A stretch of 64,000 nucleotides of DNA from positions 62,001 through 126,000 of the forward strand of contig NZ_BMSY01000010.1 of the NCBI RefSeq assembly GCF_014649395.1, given 5' to 3'. This document shows, one piece after another, positions 8,570-16,349 of this stretch. Below the pieces are notes generated by a model, which saw only the letters and a program-made list of their open reading frames with translations, was not told the DNA's origin and searched no databases. The stretch comes from Streptomyces aureoverticillatus (GTDB lineage Bacteria; Actinomycetota; Actinomycetes; Streptomycetales; Streptomycetaceae). The translations under genes and the position numbers were made by a program. Every line of letters begins with the position of its first letter. Positions within the stretch are counted from its first letter, which is position 1.

Positions 8570-9148
8570 TTAGAACTCCCAGTCCAGCTCGTCCTCGTCG
8601 ACTGCCACAGGCAGGTATCCGTCCACCGCCTCGCCGGTCTCCAGAGCGGTGGCCGTCGCATCCAGGAGAGCCGGAAGTGATGCCCACATGGGGTGACGCG
8701 GGAACGAGCATCCCGTTTCATGATCGGCATTGCCGATCCGTCCGCGGTGACGAATGGAGCGCTGGTTCACGATGAGGTAGTCTCCCGCGCCGTCAAAAGC
8801 GAACGGGATCCATTGTCGATGCCACCACGGCCCGTACTCCCCGTCCGGATCACCTTCCTCTGCTTCCGTTAGTTCATCTCCGTAGATCTTCATGCGCGTC
8901 TGCCAGGCGCTGGTGATCCCCTCCACGTCGAGCAAAGACCAAAACGGTGGCAACAGGTCGTAGTGGCCCATGCCGTTATGCCGCAGCAAGGACTCCACCA
9001 AGGCCTCGGGGAACGGCCGCCCGATGGCCTGTTCAGCTACGGCAATCGCCGAGCGCTCCGCCGGAGGGCCAAGAGCAGCAAACGTACGAGGCGTGTGACG
9101 CTCAAGCCAGTCGTCTATACGGGTCCACGACTCGGATATCGAAGTCAT
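8570..9148 (-). CDS. SMI1/KNR4 (SUKH) family protein
   Basis: From ATG at 9148 the product is 192 residues; TTG at 9181 is an in-frame alternative with no better site. It has the SUKH pattern: WTRIDDWLERHTPRTFAALG, then AIAVAEQAIGRPFPEALVES, LLRHNGMGHYDLLPPFWSLL, and WIPFAFDGAGDYLIVNQR, ending in a very acidic tail, VDEDELDWEF. Bacterial SUKH proteins often neutralise nuclease or deaminase toxins of polymorphic toxin systems. No toxin gene is seen beside it, so it could be an orphan immunity gene or do another job. Its neighbour is a dead transposase. Confidence 0.85.
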   Translation of the reverse strand: MTSISESWTRIDDWLERHTPRTFAALGPPAERSAIAVAEQAIGRPFPEALVESLLRHNGMGHYDLLPPFWSLLDVEGITSAWQTRMKIYGDELTEAEEGDPDGEYGPWWHRQWIPFAFDGAGDYLIVNQRSIRHRGRIGNADHETGCSFPRHPMWASLPALLDATATALETGEAVDGYLPVAVDEDELDWEF

Positions 9149-9385
9149 CCTGCGAGCATGCCAGTTCGACGTGCCGGTCAACGGGAGGATTCGAGACGGG
9201 TTCTCAGTCCGCGGGACAGGCGCTCCCTACCCGCCCGGTTACCCGCCCGCCCGCGTTCAATCGCGGGATGAGCTCCCCCCTGGCCCCGCTCAGCCGCCGG
9301 GTGGGCGGACGCCACCCACGCACCCACCCGCCCCTCACGCTGTTTCGCCCTTCGGGCGTGGTGGGGTGGGTGGGCGGGGAAATAT

Positions 9386-9430
9386 AGCCCCTCCGGCGTT
9401 TGAGGAGCGGGGTCTGGGGCGGAGCCCCAG
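9386..9430 (+). repeat. Dispersed intergenic element, family 1, copy A
   Basis: This copy reads AGCCCCTCCGGCGTTTGAGG, then AGCGGGGTCTGGGGCGGAGC and CCCAG. The last part folds as GGGGC-GGA-GCCCC. The same core occurs near 21.95, 24.1, 44.76, 60.14 and 62.0-62.2 kb. It lies in the divergent gap between the SUKH gene and the channel gene, so here it is not at the end of a plus-strand gene. Confidence 0.85.
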
Positions 9431-9433
9431 GAG

Positions 9434-9604
9434 AGGGCGGGCGGGTGGGGAAAAAGCCCGTCGAGGGGGTCCCCCTGCTCCTTAAGAGCTTGGGGGAGTT
9501 TGAGGACGAGCGCGCAGCGCGATGAAGGGGCGGGCGGGTGGGGGGAGCAGCCCGCCGTGGGGTCCCTCTGCTCCGTAAGAGGGTTGGGGGAGCTTGAGGG
9601 CGGA
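9434..9604 (+). repeat. Imperfect direct repeat of about 78 bp
   Basis: Two diverged copies, about 9434-9509 and 9526-9604, share AGGGCGGGCGGGTGGGG, a GCCCG segment, GGGGTCCC, CTGCTCCxTAAGAG, TTGGGGGAG and TTGAGG. They sit just upstream of the channel gene, in a 500-base stretch (9190-9696) with no gene. That stretch also contains an imperfect inverted repeat of CCCACCC and GGGTGGG blocks at about 9316-9381. Confidence 0.6.
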
Positions 9605-9696
9605 GTAGTCGTGGAGCCGGTGGTGTGGGGGTGCCCCCGGGGGCGCCGGGGAGGGCTGGGCGGGTGGGTCGGCCCCCGGCCGGGGGACAATGGCGC

Positions 9697-10359
9697 GTGC
9701 TTCAGGAACTGTTCAGCCCGGGGGTCCAGCACGCACTGGACATCGTCGGCATCTTCGTCTTCGCGATCTCCGGCGCCCTCCTAGCCGTACGCAAGAACTT
9801 CGACGTCTTCGGCATCGCCGTACTCGCCGAGGTCACCGCCCTCGGCGGCGGCCTCTTCCGCGACCTGGTGATCGGCGCGGTACCCCCGGCCGCCTTCACC
9901 GACCTCGGCTACTTCCTCACCCCGCTGTTCGCCGCGCTCCTCGTGTTCTTCCTGCACCCCCAGGTCGAACGCACCCAGTTCGCGGTGAACGTCTTCGACG
10001 CGGCCGGCCTCGGCCTGTTCTGCGTCACGGGCACCACGAAGGCGTACGACCACGGCCTCGGCCTCACCGCGTCCGCCACCCTGGGCCTGGCCACCGCGGT
10101 CGGCGGCGGCGTCCTGCGCGACATCATCGCCAACGAGGTGCCGTCCCTGGTCCGCTGGGACCGTGACCTGTACGCGGTCCCCGCCATCGTGGGCGCCACC
10201 ATCGTCGCCCTGTGCATCCGCTTCGACGCCCTGAACGGGATCACGACGGTGCTCGCCGTCGTCACCGCGTTCCTGCTGCGGCTGCTCGCGATGCGCTACC
10301 ACTGGCGAGCCCCCCGCGCCTGGAACCGCCGCTCCTCCGCCGCCGAGGAGTCCGTCTGA
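9697..10359 (+). CDS. TRIC-type (UPF0126/YadS) cation channel family protein
   Basis: GTG at 9697, preceded by GGGGGA, gives 220 residues; an upstream in-frame start at 9625 would add a non-conserved, very GC-rich leader. The protein is an inverted repeat of two three-helix units, typical of prokaryotic trimeric intracellular cation channels. It carries the paired motifs LDIVGIFVFAISGALLAVRK and VTALGGGLFRDLVIG in the first half, and FDAAGLGLFCVTGTTKA and ATAVGGGVLRDIIANEVP in the second. It should reside in the cytoplasmic membrane and pass monovalent cations. The gene stands alone, closed by a strong terminator. Confidence 0.92.
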   Translation: MLQELFSPGVQHALDIVGIFVFAISGALLAVRKNFDVFGIAVLAEVTALGGGLFRDLVIGAVPPAAFTDLGYFLTPLFAALLVFFLHPQVERTQFAVNVFDAAGLGLFCVTGTTKAYDHGLGLTASATLGLATAVGGGVLRDIIANEVPSLVRWDRDLYAVPAIVGATIVALCIRFDALNGITTVLAVVTAFLLRLLAMRYHWRAPRAWNRRSSAAEESV

Positions 10360-10377
10360 CGCGGCAGGGCGCAGGCG

Positions 10378-10415
10378 GGCGGCCCGTCCTCTCCCCCGTG
10401 GGAGGACGGGCCGCC
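10378..10415. terminator. Bidirectional hairpin terminator
   Basis: A perfect 14-bp stem (10378-10391 with 10402-10415) around a 10-nt loop. It lies between the convergent channel gene (end 10359) and the secreted-protein gene (end 10430). Confidence 0.75.
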
Positions 10416-10429
10416 GGAGGGCCGGTGGG

Positions 10430-10879
10430 TCACCGGCAGCTGGGGCTGTTGCGGATGTCGATGGCGTACGGCTTCCAGCCAGGGTTGACGAAACCGGTCG
10501 TGCGCGGCTTCAGGCAGGCCGACTTCCGCTGGCCGCTGGTGTGCACGAAGTAGAGCTTGGCCCCGTCGTCACGGCGGGCGTTGGTGATGACCTTGGCCTG
10601 CTTGGCCCGGGGGCCGAGGTTCTGGTAGCCCATGTCCTTGTACTTCGCGAGCATCGTGTTGCCCTTGTAGAAGCAGACGTACGGCCAGGGGCAGCCGGGC
10701 CGCCGCGCCTCGGCGGACTGCTGGGTTCCCTGGTCCGTGACGGCCGTGGTGGCCTGCGGTGCCCGCTGGGCGGCGGACCCCTGGGAGGCGAAGGCGGTGG
10801 GTGCCGCGCCCGAGGCCAGCAGGCCGCCGCCGAGAGCCAGAGCTGCCGTACCGAGAGCCGCGCGCTTACCGATGATCAT
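10430..10879 (-). CDS. Small secreted cysteine-containing protein, I36-inhibitor-like
   Basis: ATG at 10879 with GAAAGGACG upstream is much better than the longer in-frame start at 10978. The 149-residue product has a signal peptide (MIIGKRAALGTAALALGGGL, cleavage after AFA-S). A mature domain follows with PGCPWPYVCFYKGNTML, AKYKDMGYQNLGPRAK and LYFVHTSGQRKSACL. The CPxxxVCFY start resembles small beta/gamma-crystallin-like peptidase inhibitor (I36) proteins of Streptomyces, with disulphide-forming cysteines. That assignment is an inference from pattern; secretion is clear. Confidence 0.75.
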   Translation of the reverse strand: MIIGKRAALGTAALALGGGLLASGAAPTAFASQGSAAQRAPQATTAVTDQGTQQSAEARRPGCPWPYVCFYKGNTMLAKYKDMGYQNLGPRAKQAKVITNARRDDGAKLYFVHTSGQRKSACLKPRTTGFVNPGWKPYAIDIRNSPSCR

Positions 10880-11335
10880 GTGACTTCGTCCTTTCCGGCG
10901 TTGCGTGGAGGTGGTGTGTGCGGTGCTGCGGTGCTGTGCGATGTGTCGTTCGCGGTGGGGCGGCGTGGGGTGGACCACGCCGCCCGTTCCGCGTCACCGA
11001 CTGTGCGCCCGGCCGCGGCGGGGCGGACAGGGCGAGCCGCGAAGTGACGGGTTCGCGGGAGGCCCGGGCCGCTGACCTGCGGCGACACCGAGGCCCATGC
11101 CGTCGTCGTGGGACGGCGGGACGGCAGGACGCAGGCGTGGTGGGCCGGCCGAACAGGGGGACGGCGGCACGGCTTGTCGACCATGGCGCGTCTTGAACGG
11201 TGGCCGGGGAAGCGCTGGAACCGGACCGCGCGGCCTTGCCATCCTTCGGAGGAAGGGCGTACGGCGGCCTGCCGCGGGCACACGGCGGGAGGCACGCGTC
11301 GTCTCGGGGGATCTCGAACGCGTCAGGGGTGGAAC
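10880..11335. other. Divergent promoter region, no gene seen
   Basis: This 456-base stretch separates the minus-strand secreted protein from the plus-strand XRE regulator, so both promoters should be here. Several frames are open because of high GC, but none shows a binding site or recognisable protein. I see no clear operator. Confidence 0.4.
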
Positions 11336-12154
11336 ATGTCGCGTTGGAAGGAGCTGCCCGCCTCGCTGGACCGGCGGGTGTGGCAACTCGTCGTACAGAT
11401 GCGGGCGTTGAAGGACCACAGCGGACTCAGCCAGTCCGCCCTCGCCGCCAAGACCTCCTACAGCGGGTCGTCCTGGGCGCGCTATCTCAACGGCAAGGCG
11501 GTACCGCCGCGCGACGCCGTCGAGGAGCTGGCCCGGACGTGCGGGGCCGACCCCGGCCGGCTGCTCGCGCTGCGGGATGTGGCGGTGGAGGCGTGGGGGA
11601 GCGAAGGCCCTGAGGGGGCCGTGGGCGGCGAAGGGGGTGCGGGGGCGGACGGCGGCGGCCGCGAAGGACCGCCGCGCCGCCCCAGGTCGCGGCGGCGTCG
11701 CCTCCTCGTCGGCGTGGTCTGCGCCGCCCTGCTGGCCGTCGGCGCGAGCCTGCTGATCGGCCGCCCGTGGGACGGCGACGGCTCCTCTTCCGAGGGCGGC
11801 CGGGACCGGCAGGAGCAGACGTCGCGGCAGGGGCAACAGGGTCAACAGGGAGGCGAACGGGGCGTGTTCGTCTTCCGGCCCGGGAAGAGCCACCGCTGCG
11901 ACATCGGCCGCAAGGACGGCGACCTGTACGCCGGGTACAGCCTGAGCACCGACGTGCTGCTCGACACCAACAGCACGAGCTGGGACGTCGTGGAGGCCCA
12001 GTGCCTGCTGCGCCACCACGGTCAGGATCCGGGCACGGTGGACGGCGCGTACGGCGAACGGACCAAGGACGCGGCCCGGCGCTTCCAGAAGGCCGAACAC
12101 CTGGTGCCCGACGGCATCGTGGGCCCGGACACCTGGGGGGCGCTGCGACGGTGA
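11336..12154 (+). CDS. Membrane-anchored XRE regulator with peptidoglycan-binding domain
   Basis: ATG at 11336 (AGGGGTGGA upstream) gives 272 residues. Residues about 12-70 are a helix-turn-helix domain (LKDHSGLSQSALAAKTSYSG, SSWARYLNGKAVPP). A basic linker (RRPRSRRRR) leads to one membrane helix, LLVGVVCAALLAVGASLLIG, at about 122-142. A Gln/Gly/Ser-rich spacer is followed by an outside domain whose end is a typical peptidoglycan-binding-1 repeat (QCLLRHHGQDPGTVDGAYGE, RTKDAARRFQKAEHLVPDGI, VGPDTWGALRR). This is a DNA-binding head inside and a wall-binding tail outside. Its stop overlaps the GTG of the next gene, so the two are coupled. The sensory role is inferred. Confidence 0.88.
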   Translation: MSRWKELPASLDRRVWQLVVQMRALKDHSGLSQSALAAKTSYSGSSWARYLNGKAVPPRDAVEELARTCGADPGRLLALRDVAVEAWGSEGPEGAVGGEGGAGADGGGREGPPRRPRSRRRRLLVGVVCAALLAVGASLLIGRPWDGDGSSSEGGRDRQEQTSRQGQQGQQGGERGVFVFRPGKSHRCDIGRKDGDLYAGYSLSTDVLLDTNSTSWDVVEAQCLLRHHGQDPGTVDGAYGERTKDAARRFQKAEHLVPDGIVGPDTWGALRR

Positions 12155-13044
12155 ACGCGCACCGGGACCACGCCCCGCGCGCCCCGCGCTCCCCCCGCTC
12201 CACGAGCGAGGCAGGCACCGGACCGCCCCTCGAATGCGCCCGGCTCGCCGCCGAGTTGCGCGAGGTGAAGGAGCACGCGGGCCTGAGCCTGGCCGCGCTC
12301 GCGCGGCACACGCCGTACAGCAAGTCCTCCTGGGACCGCTATCTCAACGGCAGGCAGCAGCCGCCGAAGCGGGCGGTGGAATCGCTGTGCGAGGCGGCGC
12401 AGGAGCCACCGGCGCGGCTGCTCGCGCTGTGGGGCCTCGCGGACCCCGCGTGGAGCGGCCGGGCGAGGTCGGCACCGGCCGAGGCGCCCGCGCCGGACCC
12501 GGCAGGCACGGCCGTGCGCCCGGTCCGGCGCGGGCGGCGTACGGCGCTGGTGGGCGGCGGGGCGGCCGTTGTCGCCGCCGTGACGCTGGCGGTGGTGCTG
12601 TCGACGGGCGCCGGGCCCGGGGGTTCGGGGGGTGCGGGCGGTTCGGGAAGTGACGTGGCCGGCGTGAAGTCCTCGGCGCCCCCGGCGCGGTTCGAGCCGG
12701 GGTGCCGCGCGCGGTCCTGCGAAGGCAAGGACCCCAAGGAGATGGGGTGCGGCAGGCAGGGCATGGTCGTCTCGCCGCTGGTGCGGACCGCCCCCGGCGG
12801 GCAGCGCGTCGAGATCCGGCACAGCGAGCGGTGCGGGGCCGTCTGGGCGCGCGGCATGAACCTGAGGGTCGGCGACCGCATCGAGCTGTCGCAGCCGGGC
12901 GCGCGCACCAAGCGGGCCCTGGCGCGGAGCGCCGACGCCTACATCGCGACCCCGATGACGCCGGCCCGCGACGCCCGCAGGGCCGAGGTCTGCCTCGATC
13001 CGGCGGCGGGCGGGGCGGGCCGACGCGTGTGCTTCGGGCCATGA
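12151..13044 (+). CDS. Membrane-anchored XRE regulator with DUF2690-like domain
   Basis: GTG at 12151 overlaps the previous stop (GTGA), showing translational coupling. The 297-residue product repeats the architecture of its neighbour: an XRE domain at about 30-90 (EHAGLSLAALARHTPYSKSS, WDRYLNGRQQPPKRAVESL), basic RRGRR, then one membrane helix (ALVGGGAAVVAAVTLAVVLS). The extracellular domain, with four or more cysteines (FEPGCRARSCEGKDPKEMGC, QRVEIRHSERCGAVWARGM), matches what I know as DUF2690. The helix-turn-helix parts are clearly paralogous (SSWxRYLNG shared). The outside domains are unrelated, so the pair may sense two different signals and perhaps form heterodimers on DNA. Confidence 0.85.
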   Translation: MNAHRDHAPRAPRSPRSTSEAGTGPPLECARLAAELREVKEHAGLSLAALARHTPYSKSSWDRYLNGRQQPPKRAVESLCEAAQEPPARLLALWGLADPAWSGRARSAPAEAPAPDPAGTAVRPVRRGRRTALVGGGAAVVAAVTLAVVLSTGAGPGGSGGAGGSGSDVAGVKSSAPPARFEPGCRARSCEGKDPKEMGCGRQGMVVSPLVRTAPGGQRVEIRHSERCGAVWARGMNLRVGDRIELSQPGARTKRALARSADAYIATPMTPARDARRAEVCLDPAAGGAGRRVCFGP

Positions 13045-13100
13045 CCTGGCGGCAAGGAGAAAAGCTACCGCTCAGTAGTTTTGTGTTGTACGTTGCTGCC

Positions 13101-13970
13101 ATGGTGGAAACATCTGAGGCGCCGATACCGCGCGCGACGGTGGGGGACAGCGAGTTCGACCGCGACACGGCGGTCGCCGAGCGGGAGCCGGGCGTGTACG
13201 ACGCCGACCTCTCCGCGGGCTGGACCATCGTCAACGCCGTCAACGGCGGCTACCTCCTCGCGGTCGTCGGCCGCGCCCTCGCGCGGGCGCTGCCGCATCC
13301 CGACCCGTTCACGATCTCCGCGCACTATCTGACCGCGTCCGACCCCGGGCCCGCCGTCGTCCGCACCCAGACCGTGCGGACCGGGCGCGGGCTCTCCACC
13401 GGGCAGGCCTCGCTCGTGCAGTTCGAGGCCGACGGGCGTGAGGTCGAGCGGCTGCGGGTGCTCGCTTCGTACGGCGACCTCGACGCGCTGCCCGACGACG
13501 TGCGGACGTCGGCCAAGCCGCCGGTGCTGCCGCCCGTCGAGCAGTGCTTCGGGGCCGACGACGCGCCGGCCGACCAGCGTTCCATGCCCGGGTCGTCCGC
13601 GATCGCCGACCGGCTGTGGCTGAAGCTGGATCCCGCGACGCTGGGGTGGGCGCTGGGGGAGCCGTCCGGCAAGGGGGAGATGCGGGGGTGGTTCGGGCTC
13701 GCGGACGGGCGTCCCGCGGACCCGCTGTCGCTGCTGCTCGCCGTGGACGCGTTGCCGCCCACGGCGTTCGAGTTGGGGCTCAAGGGGTGGGTGCCCACCG
13801 TCGAACTCACCGTCCACGTCCGGGCCCGGCCCGTGCCCGGGCCTCTCCGTGTCGCCATCTCCACCCGCAACCTGGCCGGCGGCTTCCTGGAGGAGGACGC
13901 CGAAGTCTGGGACTCCGCCGACCGCCTGGTCGCCCAGTCCCGCCAACTGGCCCGCGTCCGCCTCCCCTGA
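13101..13970 (+). CDS. Acyl-CoA thioesterase family protein
   Basis: ATG at 13101 gives 289 residues. The double hotdog pattern of TesB-like thioesterases is visible. The first half has WTIVNAVNGGYLLAVVGRAL and HPDPFTISAHYLTASDPGPA, then VRTGRGLSTGQASLVQF. The second half has GEMRGWFGLADGRPADPLSL, a central WVPTVELTVHVRARPVPGPL and FLEEDAEVWDSADRLVAQSR. It should hydrolyse acyl-CoA thioesters in the cytoplasm; the substrate cannot be predicted. Streptomyces often keeps such genes alone, as here. A run of low-complexity repeats follows its end. Confidence 0.88.
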   Translation: MVETSEAPIPRATVGDSEFDRDTAVAEREPGVYDADLSAGWTIVNAVNGGYLLAVVGRALARALPHPDPFTISAHYLTASDPGPAVVRTQTVRTGRGLSTGQASLVQFEADGREVERLRVLASYGDLDALPDDVRTSAKPPVLPPVEQCFGADDAPADQRSMPGSSAIADRLWLKLDPATLGWALGEPSGKGEMRGWFGLADGRPADPLSLLLAVDALPPTAFELGLKGWVPTVELTVHVRARPVPGPLRVAISTRNLAGGFLEEDAEVWDSADRLVAQSRQLARVRLP

Positions 13971-14239
13971 CCAGGGGCGGTTCTCCTCCGGTCTGCTGCC
14001 CCCCTTCCCCGCCGCTCCGCGGCGGATTTCCTCCCACTCGCCCACCCGTGACGGCCGCCCTCGGGCGTCGGGCCGCAGCCGGGGTCACCGATGCCTCACG
14101 GCTCGGCCAGTCCGAACTCCCGGTGCCACGAAAGGCCGTTCGGCGTCGACGGGGTGGGTGGGGGCGGAGGGCTGAGCGGCGGCCCGACTGGCCGCCCCTC
14201 CGGCTGCGGCACGAGCCTGACCACCCCGTCCCCCCCCTT

Positions 14240-14396
14240 GCTGTGGAGCGCGGCCGACCGCCCCGTTCCCTCCCCTGCTGTGGAGCGCGGCCGACCGCCC
14301 CGTTCCCTCCCCTGCTGTGGAGCGCGGCCGACCACCCCGTCCCCCCTGCTGTAGGGCACGGTCGACCGCCCCGTTCCTCCCGCTGTGGGCAGCTGG
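14240..14396 (+). repeat. Tandem repeat of 34 to 37 bp, about 4.4 copies
   Basis: Units begin at 14240, 14277, 14314, 14348 and 14382 with GCTGTGGAGCGCGGCCGACC followed by a C-rich tail. Units 1 and 2 (37 bp each) are identical, units 3 and 4 are 34 bp with a few changes, and unit 5 is partial. A second short duplication, GGCACAGCCCAGGCC, occurs near 14411 and 14460. The whole 13971-14542 gap holds no credible gene and separates convergent genes, so the repeats probably arose by slippage in noncoding DNA. Confidence 0.85.
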
Positions 14397-14542
14397 GCCG
14401 CCAGGGGGCGGCACGGGTGGGCACAGCCCAGGCCGACGGTGCCGTCATGTAAGGGAAGAGGCACAGCCCAGGCCAACGGGACCGTTCCGGCGGCGGGGAG
14501 GGGCAAGCCGAGCCTCCGCCCAAGGCGCCCCCGCCAGAACCC

Positions 14543-15664
14543 TCATCCCGTCAGGCAAACCCCCGCATAAGACACCCCGCCCACCACGACCCACGCGCAC
14601 AGCCCCACAAGCCCCACCCGGCCCCCGGTGCGTACCAGCGACCGGAGGTCCACCGCGCTGCCGAGGCCGAACAGCGCCGCCGCGAGGAGCAGTTCCTGGG
14701 CGGTCCCGGCCGCGTCGAGGGCCGCGTCGGGCAGCCAGCCCGTGCTGCGTACCGCCACCATCCCCACGAACCCCGCGACGAACAGCGGCACCAACGGCGG
14801 CCGCCGCCCAGCCGCGTCGCCCGCCGCCCCTGGGGCACCCGAGGCCCGCGCGGTCCCCGAGGCCGCCGCGGCGCGAGAGCGGACGGCCACCGCCAACCCC
14901 GCCACCAGCGGAGCCAGCATCGCCACCCGCATCAGCTTGACGAGCACGCCCTCCCCGAGGGCGTCACCCCCGGCGGTCTGCGCGGTGGCGACCACCTGCC
15001 CCACGTCGTGCACGCTCGCCCCGACCCAGCGCCCGAACTCCGCGTCGCTGAGGCCCAACGGCCCCTGGAGCAGCGGGAGTACGGCGATCGCGAGCGTGCC
15101 GCAGAGCGTCACCACGGCCACCGAAGCGGCCGTGTCCCGCTCCTCGCTGCGCGAGACGTCGCTCACGGCGCCGATCGCCGACGCCCCGCAGATCGAGTAG
15201 CCGGTGGCGATGAGCAGGGGCTGGTCGCCGGGCAGCCCCAGCTTCCGGCCGAGCCACCACGTACCGAAGAACGTCGCCGCGACCACCACGAGCACCATCG
15301 CGACGGTCTCCCAGCCGACCCCGAGCACATCGCCCAGGCCGAGCTTCAGGCCGAGCAGCACCACGCCCACGCGCATCAGCCGTTTCGCGGCGAAGGTGAG
15401 CCCGGGCCGCGCCCAGCCCCGTACCCACACCCGCGACCCCGGCACCTGCGCGGCCGCGAGACCGAGGACGATCGCGACCGTCAGCATCGGTACGCCGGGC
15501 AGGAGTCGGTGGGTCAGTGACGCGAGGGCGACGCCCGTCGCCGCGAGGGCGAGGCCCGGCCAGGGGCCCGAGGTGGCCGCGCGCCACCGCGAAGGCGAGG
15601 GGGCGCGCGCACCCGGCGCCCGCGCCGGCACCGGCTTCTGCGGACGCTGTCCGAGCAGCGCCAT
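14543..15664 (-). CDS. YeiH family putative sulfate/sulfite exporter
   Basis: ATG at 15664 overlaps the stop of the cysteine dioxygenase gene (TGATG), so translation is coupled. The 373-residue integral membrane protein has about ten hydrophobic helices and family landmarks: KRLMRVGVVLLGLKLGLGDV, TGYSICGASAIGAVSDVSRS, VVTLCGTLAIAVLPLL and RWVGASVHDVGQVVATAQTA. This matches the YeiH/Cons_hypoth698 family, annotated as putative sulfate exporters. Placed directly after cysteine dioxygenase, the likeliest cargo is sulfite, sulfate or a sulfinate from cysteine breakdown. The cargo is inferred, not shown. Confidence 0.9.
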   Translation of the reverse strand: MALLGQRPQKPVPARAPGARAPSPSRWRAATSGPWPGLALAATGVALASLTHRLLPGVPMLTVAIVLGLAAAQVPGSRVWVRGWARPGLTFAAKRLMRVGVVLLGLKLGLGDVLGVGWETVAMVLVVVAATFFGTWWLGRKLGLPGDQPLLIATGYSICGASAIGAVSDVSRSEERDTAASVAVVTLCGTLAIAVLPLLQGPLGLSDAEFGRWVGASVHDVGQVVATAQTAGGDALGEGVLVKLMRVAMLAPLVAGLAVAVRSRAAAASGTARASGAPGAAGDAAGRRPPLVPLFVAGFVGMVAVRSTGWLPDAALDAAGTAQELLLAAALFGLGSAVDLRSLVRTGGRVGLVGLCAWVVVGGVSYAGVCLTG

Positions 15665-16233
15665 CAGCGGTCGGCCGGGAGGTCGTACACGCGCCGCACG
15701 CTGCTGCCGAGCCGGGAGATGTCCGCGCCGTAGACGTGCAGGGATATCGCCCGCCCCGCGCCCGCGTTCCACACGCGGTGGATGTCACCGGGCGGCGCGA
15801 ACCCGCACACCGCGCCCTTCGGGTTCACCACGTCCTCCGTGGCGACGAGGTGCGCCGCGGTGCCGGGCCCGGCGGCGGGCACGAGCCGGTAGCGCCGCTC
15901 GTGCTCCTCGCCCTCGTGCACCCCGGTCACACACCACGACACGTGGTCGTGCACGGACGTGCGCTGGCCGGGCAGCCACACCAGGCCGACGACGGAGAAG
16001 CTGCCGTCGCTCTCGGCGTGCAGCAGGTGCTGGCGGTAGCGGTCCGGGTCGCCCTCGCACTGCTCGGGGGTGAGCAGGTCGGCGGCGCCCAGGTGCGGCG
16101 CGAGGCGCTCGCCGACCAGGTAGGCGGTCAGGTCCGGTGGCAGGCCGCGGCCGACGGCCTCGCGGATGTCGGAGACGAGCGCGTCGAGGCGCTCCGTCGT
16201 GCGGGTGCGGGTGTGCGCGGTGGGGGTGGTCAT
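15664..16233 (-). CDS. Cysteine dioxygenase family protein
   Basis: ATG at 16233 gives 189 residues; an in-frame start at 16257 lacks a site. The cupin core shows the iron ligands of the family, His-x-His in GQRTSVHDHVSWCVTGVHEG and a third His in GDIHRVWNAGAGRAISLHVY. A cysteine (WCVTG) sits near the place of the thioether cofactor residue. Members oxidise cysteine to cysteine sulfinate, or act on 3-mercaptopropionate-type thiols, in the cytoplasm. The gene is the first of a two-gene operon with the exporter, downstream of a LysR gene on the same strand. Confidence 0.9.
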   Translation of the reverse strand: MTTPTAHTRTRTTERLDALVSDIREAVGRGLPPDLTAYLVGERLAPHLGAADLLTPEQCEGDPDRYRQHLLHAESDGSFSVVGLVWLPGQRTSVHDHVSWCVTGVHEGEEHERRYRLVPAAGPGTAAHLVATEDVVNPKGAVCGFAPPGDIHRVWNAGAGRAISLHVYGADISRLGSSVRRVYDLPADR

Positions 16234-16298
16234 AGGGGCAGAGTCGACCCGCGCCATCCATCACGTCCAACGACAGTTTCTTCGCGGAACCTCAAAAC

Positions 16299-16310
16299 TT
16301 GCTTATGGAT
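16299..16310. promoter_or_regulatory. Candidate LysR site upstream of the cysteine dioxygenase gene
   Basis: TTGCTTATGGAT lies 66 to 77 bases before the dioxygenase start, in the only noncoding space between it and the LysR gene. A close copy, TTCTGCTTATGATT read on the minus strand, lies just before the LysR start. Sharing of TGCTTATG in both leaders suggests an operator for that regulator. Confidence 0.35.
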
Positions 16311-16349
16311 GGGGCGGAGAACCTGACTGGGGAGACTGGATGGAACGTT

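Noticed and set aside
1..9190. Attachment sites or a tRNA gene bordering an integrated element
   Set aside because: I could not find a tRNA gene or a convincing direct repeat at the borders, so no att site is reported even though the replication-relaxation gene hints at a former integrative element.
14240..14396. Possible CRISPR array
   Set aside because: The units are directly joined with no unique spacers and diverge along the array, so it is a plain tandem repeat.
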